Source of the DNA: Cellulomonas sp.
GTDB taxonomy: Bacteria; Actinomycetota; Actinomycetes; Actinomycetales; Cellulomonadaceae
Assembly: GCA_017882855.1 (NCBI GenBank)
Contig: JADGOR010000006.1
Coordinates: forward strand, 1 to 45,138
Length of the DNA: 45,138 bases
Direction: 5' to 3'
Shown here: positions 1 through 13,820 of the stretch, piece by piece
Layout: the number at the start of each line of letters is the position of its first letter
How positions within the stretch are numbered: the first letter of the stretch is position 1
Translations under genes and position numbers: made by a program
The notes under the pieces: model-generated
Told to the model about the DNA's origin: nothing
Seen by the model: the letters and a program-made list of their open reading frames with translations, nothing else
Database searches by the model: none

Positions 1-18
1 GAACTTGGCCTTTCCCAC
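1..18 (-). CDS. tuf: elongation factor Tu, first six codons only
   Basis: The minus strand reads GTG GGA AAG GCC AAG TTC (MGKAKF), the usual N-terminus of actinobacterial EF-Tu, directly downstream of fusA where tuf is expected. A full AGGAGG ribosome binding site lies 5 bases before the GTG. The gene runs off the left end of the window, so nothing can be said about the rest of the protein. EF-Tu delivers aminoacyl-tRNA to the ribosomal A site. Identification rests on the start sequence plus the str-operon context. Confidence 0.85.
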
Positions 19-76
19 TGTGTCCTCCTGAGGACTTGGGTAGTTGTGCCGGACGGTGCAGGTCCTCGGACGGTCC

Positions 77-104
77 TGCGGGTCGTGCGGGTCGCTACGG
101 GTCG
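77..104. repeat. short tandem repeat in the fusA-tuf spacer
   Basis: TGCGGGTCG occurs twice head to tail (77-85, 86-94), followed by the related CTACGGGTCG (95-104). The repeat lies in the tuf leader on the minus strand. The fusA-tuf spacer (19-137) shows no other gene and no convincing promoter, so tuf is probably read from the upstream operon promoter. Function of the repeat is unknown; it may be chance in GC-rich DNA. Confidence 0.5.
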
Positions 105-137
105 GTTATCTGATTCTGCGGGGTCGACCTGTGGGAC

Positions 138-2240
<2,103 letters not shown>

Positions 2241-2283
2241 GAGTAGTGCTCCCTTAAGTCTTTGTCAGCCACGGCCTTCGCGG

Positions 2284-2754
2284 CTACCAGCGGTAGTGCG
2301 CGAACGCCTTGTTGGACTCGGCCATCTTGTGCATGTCCTCGCGACGCTTCACAGCAGCGCCCAGGCCGTTGCTGGCGTCGAGGATCTCGTTCATCAACCG
2401 CTCGGTCATCGTCTTCTCACGACGAGCCCGCGAGTAGTCGACGAGCCAGCGCAGGGCGAGCGTCGTCTGGCGGATCGGACGGACCTCGACCGGGACCTGG
2501 TACGTCGCGCCACCGACGCGACGAGAGCGGACCTCGAGCGACGGGCGGACGTTCTCGAGCGCGCGCTTCAGGACGACGACGGGGTCTCCGCCGGTCTTGT
2601 CACGCGCACCCTCGAGAGCGCCGTACACGATGCTCTCCGCGACCGACTTCTTGCCGTCGAGCAGCACCTTGTTGATCAGCTGGGTCACGACGGGCGAGCC
2701 GTAGACCGGGTCGATGATGAGCGGCCGCTTCGGGGCCGGGCCCTTGCGAGGCAT
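2284..2754 (-). CDS. rpsG: 30S ribosomal protein S7
   Basis: S7 is the primary assembly protein of the 30S head and contacts E-site tRNA. The 156-residue protein starts [20 protein letters not shown], the normal actinobacterial N-terminus, and ends in [12 protein letters not shown]. The start is the ATG whose last-read base overlaps the rpsL stop (TGATG junction, one shared base), so translation is coupled to rpsL. A longer open frame upstream in the same phase runs through rpsL and is not coding. In other bacteria S7 can repress its own operon by binding its mRNA; no such site was identified here. Confidence 0.98.
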   Translation of the reverse strand: MPRKGPAPKRPLIIDPVYGSPVVTQLINKVLLDGKKSVAESIVYGALEGARDKTGGDPVVVLKRALENVRPSLEVRSRRVGGATYQVPVEVRPIRQTTLALRWLVDYSRARREKTMTERLMNEILDASNGLGAAVKRREDMHKMAESNKAFAHYRW

Positions 2755-3128
2755 CAGTGCTTCTCCTTCTTCGCGCCGTACCGGCTGCGAGCCTGCTTGC
2801 GGCCCTTGACACCCTGGGTGTCGAGCGCACCACGGACGATCTTGTAACGGACACCGGGGAGGTCCTTCACGCGACCACCGCGGACGAGCACGATCGAGTG
2901 CTCCTGCAGGTTGTGGCCCACACCCGGGATGTACGCGGTGACCTCGACCCCACTCGAGAGCTTGACGCGGGCCACCTTGCGAAGCGCCGAGTTCGGCTTC
3001 TTCGGGGTGGTCGTGTACACACGGGTGCACACCCCGCGGCGCTGAGGGCTGCCCTTCAGTGCCGGCGTCTTGGTCTTGCTGGCCTTCGCCGTCCGACCTT
3101 TGCGAACGAGCTGCTGGATCGTGGGCAC
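2754..3128 (-). CDS. rpsL: 30S ribosomal protein S12
   Basis: S12 sits at the decoding centre and influences accuracy and the streptomycin response. The 124-residue protein starts at GTG ([12 protein letters not shown]) with GGAG five bases upstream. Lys43 (in [11 protein letters not shown]) and Lys88 (in [12 protein letters not shown]), the classic streptomycin-resistance positions, are both wild type. The reading frame stays open for 77 codons upstream of this GTG, but that stretch has no S12 homology and S12 is conserved at the start chosen here. It is the first gene of the str operon; a promoter about 280 bases upstream implies a long untranslated leader. Confidence 0.98.
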   Translation of the reverse strand: MPTIQQLVRKGRTAKASKTKTPALKGSPQRRGVCTRVYTTTPKKPNSALRKVARVKLSSGVEVTAYIPGVGHNLQEHSIVLVRGGRVKDLPGVRYKIVRGALDTQGVKGRKQARSRYGAKKEKH

Positions 3129-3407
3129 TGCGTCTCCGTGTCTGCTCGACGTTCTCTGCTGTGTCGGTCGGCTGTCACCGACCGGGTGGGCTGGCGGGCG
3201 CCAGACCATTTCTCGTACTTCAGCACCCGACCCCCGCGCCCGGGCGTGTCGCACCGGATGCTCGCGGCGCTCGTCCGTCAGAAAAGCCTGGACGGTGTGG
3301 CCGCGCGCTCCGGTGGGAATCCACTCGGCACGTCCGACGACGACCATCACGCCAGCCATCGGTCAGAGTGCACGCGCAAGGGCCCGACAGTGCGGGCACG
3401 GGGACCT

Positions 3408-3437
3408 ACGCTACCTGCTGGGGCGCCGAAGCGTCAA
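3408..3437 (-). promoter_or_regulatory. candidate promoter of rpsL-rpsG-fusA-tuf
   Basis: On the minus strand TTGACG (-35) is followed after 18 bases by TAGCGT (-10), a good match to the actinobacterial housekeeping sigma consensus. It lies just after the rpoC stop, so the str operon can be transcribed apart from rpoBC. The start point would be near 3401, giving a leader of roughly 270 bases before rpsL. The rpoC-rpsL spacer (3129-3463) holds this promoter and leader and no recognisable gene. An 8-base inverted repeat brackets the promoter (see findings). Confidence 0.6.
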
Positions 3438-3463
3438 AGCGGTTGCCCAGGTCCCCGCGTCCC

Positions 3464-7342
<3,879 letters not shown>

Positions 7343-7406
7343 GGTGTCCTACTTCCTTCGTCTGTCCGTGTTCACCGATGAAGGCTGGTGATGGCCGTGT
7401 TCGTGT

Positions 7407-7442
7407 CCCGGCGCCGTTCCGGGTGAGCGGTGCGGCGCCGGG
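7407..7442 (-). other. GC hairpin in the rpoB-rpoC spacer
   Basis: CCCGGCGCCG (7407-7416) and CGGCGCCGGG (7433-7442) are perfect 10-base inverted arms around a 16-base loop, with three more pairs possible outside one mismatch. It lies immediately after the rpoB stop on the minus strand, in a 108-base spacer with no promoter that I can see. It could be an RNA processing or stabilising stem, or a weak pause. There is no U tract, so it is unlikely to be a full terminator. Confidence 0.5.
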
Positions 7443-7450
7443 GCACGGAG

Positions 7451-10400
7451 TCAGATCTCTTCGATGCTGCTGGCGTTGGGTCGGCGGGAGAGGTCGATGC
7501 CGAGCTCCTCGGCGGCGCGGTACACGTCGTCGTCGGTCTCGCGGAGCTCGATCAGCGAGCCGTCACTGTTGAGCACCTCGACGTTCAGGCACAGCGACTG
7601 CATCTCCTTGATGAGCACCTTGAAGGACTCAGGGATACCTGGCTCGGGGATGTTCTCGCCCTTGACGATGGCCTCGTACACCTTGACGCGGCCGAGGACG
7701 TCGTCGGACTTGATGGTCAAGAGCTCCTGCAGCGCGTAGGCCGCGCCATAGGCCTCGAGCGCCCAGACCTCCATCTCGCCGAATCGCTGGCCACCGAACT
7801 GCGCCTTACCACCCAGCGGCTGCTGCGTGATCATCGAGTACGGGCCGGTGGAGCGCGCGTGGATCTTGTCGTCCACCAAGTGGTGCAGCTTCAGGATGTA
7901 CATGTAGCCGATGGCGATCGGCTCCGGGAACGGCTCGCCGGAGCGACCGTCGAAGAGCTGCGCCTTGCCGTCACCATTGACCATCCGCTGGCCGTCACGG
8001 TTCGGCAGGGTGGCCGTGAGCAGGCCGGTCAGGGCCTCCTCCTGGACACCGTCGAAGACCGGGGTCGCCACCAGGGTTCCGCCCTTGCTCGTCTGCAGGT
8101 ACCCGGGCAACTTCTTCGCCCACTCGGCCGGCCCCTCCACGAGGGAGGTGTCCCAGCCCTGCTGCGCGACCCACCCCAGGTGCGTCTCGAGCACCTGGCC
8201 GACGTTCATCCGACCGGGCACGCCGAGCGGGTTGAGGACGATGTCGACCGGGGTCCCGTCCGCCAGGAACGGCATGTCCTCGATCGGGAGGATCTTGGAG
8301 ATGACGCCCTTGTTGCCGTGTCGACCGGCGAGCTTGTCTCCGTCGGTGATCTTGCGGCGCTGGGCGATGTAGACGCGAACCAGCTGGTTCACCCCTGGCG
8401 GCAGCTCGTCGCCGTCCTCGCGGTTGAACTCGCGGACGCCGATGACGGTGCCGGACTCGCCGTGCGGGACCTTGAGCGAGGTGTCGCGCACCTCGCGCGC
8501 CTTCTCACCGAAGATCGCGCGGAGCAGGCGCTCCTCGGGCGTGAGCTCGGTCTCGCCCTTGGGGGTCACCTTGCCGACCAGGACATCGCCGGCCGCCACC
8601 TCGGCGCCGATCCGGATGATTCCGCGCTCGTCGAGATCGGCGAGCACGTCCTCGGAGACGTTCGGGATGTCCCGGGTGATCTCCTCCGGGCCGAGCTTCG
8701 TGTCCCGGGCGTCGACCTCGTGCTCCTCGATGTGGATCGAGGAGAGCACGTCGTCCTGGACGAGGCGCTGCGAGAGGATGATCGCGTCCTCGTAGTTGTG
8801 GCCCTCCCACGACATGAACGCGACCAGGAGGTTGCGGCCGAGAGCCAGCTCACCGTTGTCGGTGGCCGGGCCGTCGGCGAGGACGGAACCGACCTCGACC
8901 CGAGCGCCCTCCTCGACCACGACCCGCTGGTTGTACGACGTGCCCTGGTTGGAGCGGCGGAACTTGGCCACCCGGTAGTTCTGGGTGGAACCGTCGTCGC
9001 ACGCGACCACGATCAGGTCTGCGGAGACCTCGGTCACCACACCGGGCTTCGCGGCGACGATGACGTCACCCGCGTCGATCGCGGCGCGACGCTCCATGCC
9101 GGTCCCCACGATCGGCGCCTCGCTACGAACAAGAGGCACCGCCTGGCGCTGCATGTTCGCGCCCATCAAGGCGCGGTTGGCGTCGTCGTGCTCGAGGAAC
9201 GGGATCAGCGCGGTCGCGACCGAGACCATCTGCCGGGGGGAGACGTCCATGTAGTCGACCGCCTCGGCGGTCACGTACTCGATCTCGCCACCCTTGGTCC
9301 GGACCAGCACGCGGTCCTCGGCGAAGGCACCGTTCGGCTTGAGCGGAGCATTCGCCTGCGCGATGACGTGGCGGTCCTCGTCGTCGGCGGTGAGGTAGTG
9401 GACATCGTCCGTGACCCTGCCCTTGACGACCTTGCGGTACGGGGTCTCGATGAATCCGAACGGGTTGATCCGGCCGTAGGTCGCGAGCGAACCGATCAGG
9501 CCGATGTTCGGGCCTTCCGGCGTCTCGATCGGGCACATCCGGCCGTAGTGCGAGGGGTGGACGTCGCGGACCTCCATGCCGGCCCGGTCACGCGACAGGC
9601 CGCCGGGGCCGAGCGCGGACAGGCGGCGCTTGTGCGTCAGCCCGGCCAGCGGGTTGTTCTGGTCCATGAACTGGGACAGCTGGCTGGTACCGAAGAACTC
9701 CTTGATCGACGCCACCACGGGGCGGATGTTGATCAGGGTCTGCGGGGTGATCGCCTCGACGTCCTGTGTCGTCATGCGCTCGCGCACGACGCGCTCCATC
9801 CGGGACAGGCCCGTCCGGACCTGGTTCTCGATGAGCTCGCCGACGGCGCGGATGCGGCGGTTGCCGAAGTGGTCGATGTCGTCGGTCTCGACGCGGACCT
9901 CGAACGGCTTGCCGTCGCGGTGGCCCTGGATCGACGGGACCTCGGCGTGCAGCGCCGCGAGGTACTTGATCGTGGCGACGATGTCGGTGACACCGAGCAC
10001 GGAGTCGGAGAGCACCGCGTCGACACCCAGCTTCTTGTTCAGCTTGTAGCGGCCGACCTTCGCGAGGTCATACCGCTTCGGGTTGAAGTAGAAGTTGTCG
10101 AGCAGGTTGCGGCCGGCCTCGACAGTCGGCGGCTCGCCCGGGCGGATCTTCCGGTAGATGTCGAGCAGCGACTCGTTCTCGGTCTGGACGTGGTCCTTCT
10201 CGAGCGTGTCGATGACCGCCGGGAACTCGGCGAACTCCTCGCGGATCTGCGCGTCGGTCATGCCGAGCGCCTTGAGCAGAACTGTCACCGACTGCTTGCG
10301 CTTGCGGTCGATGCGGACGCCGACGGCGTCGCGCTTGTCGATCTCGAACTCGAGCCAGGCACCACGCGAGGGGATCATCTTCGCGGTGAAGATGTCCTTG

Positions 10401-10957
10401 TCGGACGTCTTGTCCGGGGTGCGCTCGAAGTAGACCCCGGGCGAGCGCACCAGCTGCGAGACGACGACGCGCTCGGTGCCGTTGATGATGAAGGTGCCAC
10501 GCTCGGTCATCAGCGGGAACTCGCCCATGAAGACTGTCTGGCTCTTGATCTCACCGGTCGTGTAGTTGACGAACTCGGCCGTCACGAACAGCGGCGCCGA
10601 GTAGGTGAAGTCCTTCTCCTTGCACTCCTCCGGCGTGTACTTGGCCGGCTCGAAGCGGTGCTCGCGGAAGGACAGCGACATCGAGCCGCCGAAGTCCTCG
10701 ATCGGCGAGATCTCCTCGAAGATGTCCTCGAGCCCCGACTTCGCCGGTACGTCGGTGCGACCCTCGGCCTGGGCGGCTACTACCCGCGCCTGCCACTTCT
10801 CGTTCCCGAGCAACCAGTCGAAGCTCTCGGTCTGGAGACCGAGCAGATCCGGGACCTCGAGTGGTTCGTGGATCTTTGCGAAGGAAACGCGCCGGGAAGC
10901 GGTGCGATTCGCAATGGCATCAGCGGACGGGGCAGAAGGGGTGCGCGAGGCAGCCAA
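7451..10957 (-). CDS. rpoB: DNA-directed RNA polymerase subunit beta
   Basis: Second-largest polymerase subunit, 1168 residues from the start chosen. The frame is open to a GTG ten codons further upstream, but the better start is TTG ([14 protein letters not shown]): AAGGA sits seven bases before it, and this matches the family N-terminus I recall. The rifampicin-binding segment ([20 protein letters not shown] and following) is wild type, with Asp432, His442 and Ser447 at the main resistance positions, so the enzyme is predicted to be rifampicin sensitive. It has its own promoter about 150 bases upstream and is followed by rpoC. Confidence 0.98.
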   Translation of the reverse strand: MAASRTPSAPSADAIANRTASRRVSFAKIHEPLEVPDLLGLQTESFDWLLGNEKWQARVVAAQAEGRTDVPAKSGLEDIFEEISPIEDFGGSMSLSFREHRFEPAKYTPEECKEKDFTYSAPLFVTAEFVNYTTGEIKSQTVFMGEFPLMTERGTFIINGTERVVVSQLVRSPGVYFERTPDKTSDKDIFTAKMIPSRGAWLEFEIDKRDAVGVRIDRKRKQSVTVLLKALGMTDAQIREEFAEFPAVIDTLEKDHVQTENESLLDIYRKIRPGEPPTVEAGRNLLDNFYFNPKRYDLAKVGRYKLNKKLGVDAVLSDSVLGVTDIVATIKYLAALHAEVPSIQGHRDGKPFEVRVETDDIDHFGNRRIRAVGELIENQVRTGLSRMERVVRERMTTQDVEAITPQTLINIRPVVASIKEFFGTSQLSQFMDQNNPLAGLTHKRRLSALGPGGLSRDRAGMEVRDVHPSHYGRMCPIETPEGPNIGLIGSLATYGRINPFGFIETPYRKVVKGRVTDDVHYLTADDEDRHVIAQANAPLKPNGAFAEDRVLVRTKGGEIEYVTAEAVDYMDVSPRQMVSVATALIPFLEHDDANRALMGANMQRQAVPLVRSEAPIVGTGMERRAAIDAGDVIVAAKPGVVTEVSADLIVVACDDGSTQNYRVAKFRRSNQGTSYNQRVVVEEGARVEVGSVLADGPATDNGELALGRNLLVAFMSWEGHNYEDAIILSQRLVQDDVLSSIHIEEHEVDARDTKLGPEEITRDIPNVSEDVLADLDERGIIRIGAEVAAGDVLVGKVTPKGETELTPEERLLRAIFGEKAREVRDTSLKVPHGESGTVIGVREFNREDGDELPPGVNQLVRVYIAQRRKITDGDKLAGRHGNKGVISKILPIEDMPFLADGTPVDIVLNPLGVPGRMNVGQVLETHLGWVAQQGWDTSLVEGPAEWAKKLPGYLQTSKGGTLVATPVFDGVQEEALTGLLTATLPNRDGQRMVNGDGKAQLFDGRSGEPFPEPIAIGYMYILKLHHLVDDKIHARSTGPYSMITQQPLGGKAQFGGQRFGEMEVWALEAYGAAYALQELLTIKSDDVLGRVKVYEAIVKGENIPEPGIPESFKVLIKEMQSLCLNVEVLNSDGSLIELRETDDDVYRAAEELGIDLSRRPNASSIEEI

Positions 10958-11107
10958 GAGGGGTCCTTCCCTGCGTATCGAGTTCACGCTGCGCAGCTCT
11001 CAAGCCCGTGATCCCGGGGTCCAAGCACGCCCGACGAGACACGGCACATGGCAATGTCGAGGGGGCGGCGGAACGAGGGGTTCGGGCACAGGACAGCGCA
11101 AAGCGCT

Positions 11108-11136
11108 AGCATAGCCACGTGGACGAGCGATGTCCA
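11108..11136 (-). promoter_or_regulatory. candidate promoter of rpoB-rpoC
   Basis: On the minus strand TGGACA (-35) and TATGCT (-10) are separated by exactly 17 bases. The start point would be near 11101, giving a leader of about 145 bases to the rpoB TTG. The promoter lies between the hairpin after rplL and rpoB, so rpoBC can be transcribed independently of rplJL. Confidence 0.65.
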
Positions 11137-11141
11137 CCTGG
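11115..11141. promoter_or_regulatory. 27-base inverted repeat over the rpoB promoter
   Basis: On the plus strand the order is CCA, C, GTGGAC, a 7-base centre, GTCCAC, C, TGG. Nine of ten positions pair in each arm. The repeat covers the whole -35 box and nearly all of the spacer of the rpoB promoter. This geometry is that of a dimeric DNA-binding protein site; the binding factor is unknown. Confidence 0.45.
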
Positions 11142-11184
11142 CAACCGGTGGCCAGACTTCGGCACCGGGAAGAACTCGACGGCT

Positions 11185-11220
11185 GAAGCCCGTGCCCCCT
11201 TTGGTGGGGGCACGGGCTTC
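11185..11220 (-). terminator. strong hairpin between rplL and rpoB
   Basis: GAAGCCCGTGCCCCC (11185-11199) and GGGGGCACGGGCTTC (11206-11220) form a perfect 15-base-pair stem with a 6-base loop, 31 bases after the rplL stop. There is no U tract, as is common for actinobacterial terminators. It probably ends or attenuates the rplJ-rplL transcript before the rpoB promoter. Confidence 0.75.
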
Positions 11221-11251
11221 GTCGCCGGATGCGTCCGTCAGGACGCGGACG

Positions 11252-11635
11252 TCACTTGAGAGTGACGGTGGCGCCGGCGCCCTCGAGGGCGGCGACTCCC
11301 TTGTCCGCGGCTTCCTTGTTGACACCCTCCAGGACGACACTCGGAGCGGCGTCGACCAGGTCCTTGGCCTCCTTGAGACCGAGGGACGTGAGCGCGCGCA
11401 CCTCCTTGATGACCTGGATCTTCTTCTCGCCGACGGTCTCGAGGACGACGTCGAAGGTGTCCTTCTCCTCGACCTCCTCGACCTCACCGGCGGCCGGAGC
11501 GGCCACGGCGACGGCGGCCGGCGCGGCGGCGGTGACCTCGAAGGTCTCCTCGAACTTCTTCACGAAGTCGTGGATCTCGATGAGCGTGAGGCCCTTGAAC
11601 TGGTCGAGCAGCTCGTCGATGCTGAGCTTCGCCAT
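11252..11635 (-). CDS. rplL: 50S ribosomal protein L7/L12
   Basis: L7/L12 forms the flexible stalk that recruits translational GTPases (EF-G and EF-Tu, also in this window). The 127-residue protein has the N-terminal dimer domain ([20 protein letters not shown]), an Ala/Pro/Val-rich hinge around residues 37-50, and the C-terminal factor-binding domain with [20 protein letters not shown]. The start is an ATG. It follows rplJ by 63 bases and is the last gene before the strong hairpin. L7/L12 dimers bind L10, so the pair is expressed together. Confidence 0.98.
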   Translation of the reverse strand: MAKLSIDELLDQFKGLTLIEIHDFVKKFEETFEVTAAAPAAVAVAAPAAGEVEEVEEKDTFDVVLETVGEKKIQVIKEVRALTSLGLKEAKDLVDAAPSVVLEGVNKEAADKGVAALEGAGATVTLK

Positions 11636-11698
11636 GATGGCGTGTCCTTCCTGGTTGTCCTGCTGGAAGCAGAAGGTTGACTGACTGGGGCGCGACCG

Positions 11699-12220
11699 TC
11701 AGGCCGCGTTCGCCTGCTTCTCGCGCAGGGCATCGATGGTGCGCACCGCCTTGACCGTGGGCGCCTGGAACACGTACGCCGCTTGGAACAGCGACGCCTT
11801 GAGTGCGCCGGCCAGCTTGGCCAGCAGCACATCACGCGGCTCGATGTCCGCGAGCTTGACGATGTCCGCGGCGGTCATCGGGTGTCCTTCGAACACACCA
11901 CCCTTGATGACCAGGTGCGGGTTTGCCTTGGCAAAGTCACGCAGACCCTTCGCCGCCGCGACCGGGTCACCGGTCACGAAGGCGATCGCGGACGGACCAG
12001 CAAGCTGCGCATCGAGACCCTCGACGCCCGCCTGCTTGGCCGCGATGGCGGTCAGCGTGTTCTTCACCACGGCATAGCTTGCGTGAGCGGCGAGCAACCG
12101 CCGCAGCTGCTTGAGCTGCGCGACGGTGAGCCCGCGGTACTCGGTCAGCACGGCGGCATTGGAGATGCGGAACTTCTCCGCGAGCTCCGCAACAGCGGCT
12201 GCCTTGTCCGGCCTCGCCAT
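11699..12220 (-). CDS. rplJ: 50S ribosomal protein L10
   Basis: L10 anchors L7/L12 dimers to 23S rRNA. The 173-residue protein starts at ATG ([17 protein letters not shown]) with GGAAGG upstream; the open frame before this ATG is leader, not coding. The conserved [16 protein letters not shown] segment is near residue 26. The C-terminal part carries the helix that binds L7/L12. It is the first gene of rplJ-rplL, with a dedicated promoter and a structured leader of about 200 bases that fits autoregulation by L10. Confidence 0.97.
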   Translation of the reverse strand: MARPDKAAAVAELAEKFRISNAAVLTEYRGLTVAQLKQLRRLLAAHASYAVVKNTLTAIAAKQAGVEGLDAQLAGPSAIAFVTGDPVAAAKGLRDFAKANPHLVIKGGVFEGHPMTAADIVKLADIEPRDVLLAKLAGALKASLFQAAYVFQAPTVKAVRTIDALREKQANAA

Positions 12221-12259
12221 GGCATTCCTTCCGGTGGTGGTGCCGTCGGGCGTCGCACC

Positions 12260-12418
12260 GAGCCCCGACAGACGAAAGAGCCCCGCGCAGGCGCGGGGCT
12301 CACAGGCACCGGACTGATCCGGCACTCGATCACTCTCTCCTGCGCTGGTCTCCGCAGCTGCGGAACTTCGGTCAGCCACCGCCACGAGGGCGGGGCCGGA
12401 CGACCGGCGGTCTTGGGC
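12260..12418 (-). promoter_or_regulatory. probable L10 (rplJ) autoregulatory leader with attenuator-like hairpin
   Basis: The rplJ transcript leader carries a perfect 11-base-pair hairpin (arms 12278-12288 and 12291-12301) followed by UUUCGUCUGUC. Its 3' arm motif GGGGCTC is repeated just downstream (complement at 12260-12266), and CCTGCGC in the hairpin apex (12285-12291) can instead pair with GCGCAGG upstream (12339-12345). A 14-base perfect palindrome, TCCGCAGCTGCGGA, lies at 12351-12364. Competing pairings of this kind are what L10 leaders use. Identification as an L10 leader rests on position and structure; I have not aligned it to the RNA family. Confidence 0.6.
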
Positions 12419-12424
12419 TCGATT

Positions 12425-12453
12425 ACTCTACGGCACGCCCGGAGGAGGGCCAA
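12425..12453 (-). promoter_or_regulatory. candidate promoter of rplJ-rplL
   Basis: TTGGCC (-35) and TAGAGT (-10) on the minus strand are 17 bases apart. The transcript would begin near 12418, about 200 bases before rplJ, leaving room for the structured leader. It lies downstream of the rplA terminator, so rplJ-rplL forms its own unit. The rplA-rplJ spacer (12221-12527) contains the terminator, this promoter and the leader, and no other gene. Confidence 0.6.
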
Positions 12454-12475
12454 ATCCCCTCGATCGGTGCGGTGC

Positions 12476-12511
12476 GACGGGGCCCGGTGGCAGCAGCCGC
12501 CGGGCCCCGTC
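12476..12511 (-). terminator. terminator after rplA
   Basis: GACGGGGCCCGG (12476-12487) and CCGGGCCCCGTC (12500-12511) make a perfect 12-base-pair stem. A GGC/GCC extension inside the loop is possible after one mismatch. It begins 16 bases after the rplA stop. There is no U tract. It separates rplK-rplA from rplJ-rplL. Confidence 0.7.
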
Positions 12512-12527
12512 AACGCCTTGCTGCGGG

Positions 12528-13250
12528 TCAGGCGACCTCGACGTCCTCGACCGTCAGGTACTTCTGACGGTTCGGGTCGACCGGGATGCCCGGGCCCATC
12601 GTCGTCGCGAAGGTGGCCTTCTCGAGGTAGCGGCCCTTGGACGCGGAGGGCTTGAGGCGCATCACCTCGTCGAGGGCCGACGCGTAGTTCTCCACCAGCT
12701 GGATGTCCGTGAAGGACACCTTGCCGATGATGAAGTGGAGGTTGCCGTGCTTGTCGACCCGGAACTCGATCTTGCCGCCCTTGATCTCGGTAACCGCCTT
12801 GGCCACGTCCATCGTGACGGTGCCGGTCTTCGGGTTCGGCATCAGTCCGCGCGGACCGAGGACCTTTCCGAGCCGCCCGACCTTGCCCATCAGGTCCGGG
12901 GTGGCGACCGCGGCGTCGAAGTCCGTGAAGCCCCCCGCCACCTTCTCGATCAGCTCGTCGCCGCCGACGATGTCGGCCCCGGCCGCGATCGCCTGCTCGG
13001 CACGCTCACCGGTGGCGAAGACCAGGACCCGAACGGTCTTGCCGGTGCCGTGCGGCAGGTTCACGGTGCCGCGGATCGCCTGATCCGCCTTGCGGGGGTC
13101 GACGCCGAGCCGGAACGCGACCTCGACGGTCGCGTCGTACTTGGTCGGCGACGTGTGCTGAGCCAGTCGGACCGCCTCGAGCGGGCTGTACAGCCGGCTG
13201 CGGTCGATCGTGCTCGCGGCGTTGCGGTATGCCTTGCTGCGCTTCGTCAT
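12528..13250 (-). CDS. rplA: 50S ribosomal protein L1
   Basis: L1 forms the mobile L1 stalk that helps release E-site tRNA, and in many bacteria represses the rplK-rplA mRNA. The 240-residue length is typical. The conserved signatures [20 protein letters not shown] (middle domain) and [17 protein letters not shown] (domain I return) are present. The start is an ATG with AAGGAG upstream, 70 bases after rplK. The gene ends at a strong hairpin. Confidence 0.98.
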   Translation of the reverse strand: MTKRSKAYRNAASTIDRSRLYSPLEAVRLAQHTSPTKYDATVEVAFRLGVDPRKADQAIRGTVNLPHGTGKTVRVLVFATGERAEQAIAAGADIVGGDELIEKVAGGFTDFDAAVATPDLMGKVGRLGKVLGPRGLMPNPKTGTVTMDVAKAVTEIKGGKIEFRVDKHGNLHFIIGKVSFTDIQLVENYASALDEVMRLKPSASKGRYLEKATFATTMGPGIPVDPNRQKYLTVEDVEVA

Positions 13251-13320
13251 CTGCTCTGTTCTCCTTGATAGGCAGTCGTGGTCGTCGGGCCGGCGCGGGC
13301 CCTGCCACTGGGGTTGGTTT

Positions 13321-13755
13321 CTAGCCCTCGACCTTGATGCCCATGGAACGGGCCGTGCCGGCGATGATCTTCGCCGCGGCGTCGAGGTCGTTGGCGTTGA
13401 GGTCTTCGAGCTTGGTCGAGGCGATCTCGCGCACCTGTGCTCCGGTGAGCGTCGCGACCTTGACCGTGTGCGGCGTCGGCGAGCCCTTGGCTACCCCGGC
13501 GGCCTTCTTGATCAGCTCTGCGGCCGGCGGCGTCTTCGTGATGAAGGTGAAGGAACGGTCTTCGTAGACCGTGATCTCCACCGGGATCACGTTGCCACGC
13601 TGCGACTCGGTCGCCGCGTTGTACGCCTTGCAGAACTCCATGATGTTGACGCCGTGCTGACCGAGCGCGGGTCCGATCGGTGGCGCCGGGGTGGCGGCAC
13701 CGGCCTGGATCTGGAGCTTGATCAGGCCGGTGATCTTCTTCTTCTTGGGAGGCAT
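13321..13755 (-). CDS. rplK: 50S ribosomal protein L11
   Basis: L11 lies at the GTPase-associated centre with 23S helices 43/44 and is needed for the stringent response on stalled ribosomes. The 144-residue protein starts [19 protein letters not shown]. The N-terminal Pro-rich segment [16 protein letters not shown], the thiopeptide-binding surface, is intact. The C-terminal rRNA-binding domain ends in [16 protein letters not shown] precedes the ATG. It lies 65 bases after nusG, with a GC palindrome in between that may attenuate readthrough. Confidence 0.98.
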   Translation of the reverse strand: MPPKKKKITGLIKLQIQAGAATPAPPIGPALGQHGVNIMEFCKAYNAATESQRGNVIPVEITVYEDRSFTFITKTPPAAELIKKAAGVAKGSPTPHTVKVATLTGAQVREIASTKLEDLNANDLDAAAKIIAGTARSMGIKVEG

Positions 13756-13787
13756 CTCGGGTCCTTCTTACCTGGTTACTTCCTCGA

Positions 13788-13811
13788 GGGCGCCGTCGCG
13801 CGACGACGCCC
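13788..13811 (-). terminator. GC-rich palindrome between nusG and rplK
   Basis: A 24-base near-perfect palindrome (arms about GGGCGTCGTCGC and GCGACGGCGCCC on the minus strand) begins ten bases after the nusG stop. It can fold into a stem of about ten pairs with a small loop. With no U tract it may be a partial terminator, a pause, or an RNA processing stem separating nusG from the L11-L1 unit. Confidence 0.45.
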
Positions 13812-13820
13812 GGGCTCAGC

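Noticed and set aside
3129-3359. In-frame 77-codon upstream extension of rpsL
   Set aside because: S12 is highly conserved and begins MPTIQQL; the extension has no homology and lies in the leader. Kept only as a note on leader length.
9640-9680. Rifampicin- or streptomycin-resistance variants in rpoB or rpsL
   Set aside because: The RpoB positions Asp432, His442, Ser447 and RpsL Lys43, Lys88 are all wild type.
7430-11011. Long open frame on the plus strand (about 1193 codons) antisense to rpoB
   Set aside because: Same explanation: no motif, biased composition, fully opposite a conserved gene.
11185-11220. Possible CRISPR or mobile-element terminal repeat
   Set aside because: It is a single hairpin with no second copy in the window, no spacer series and no transposase nearby.
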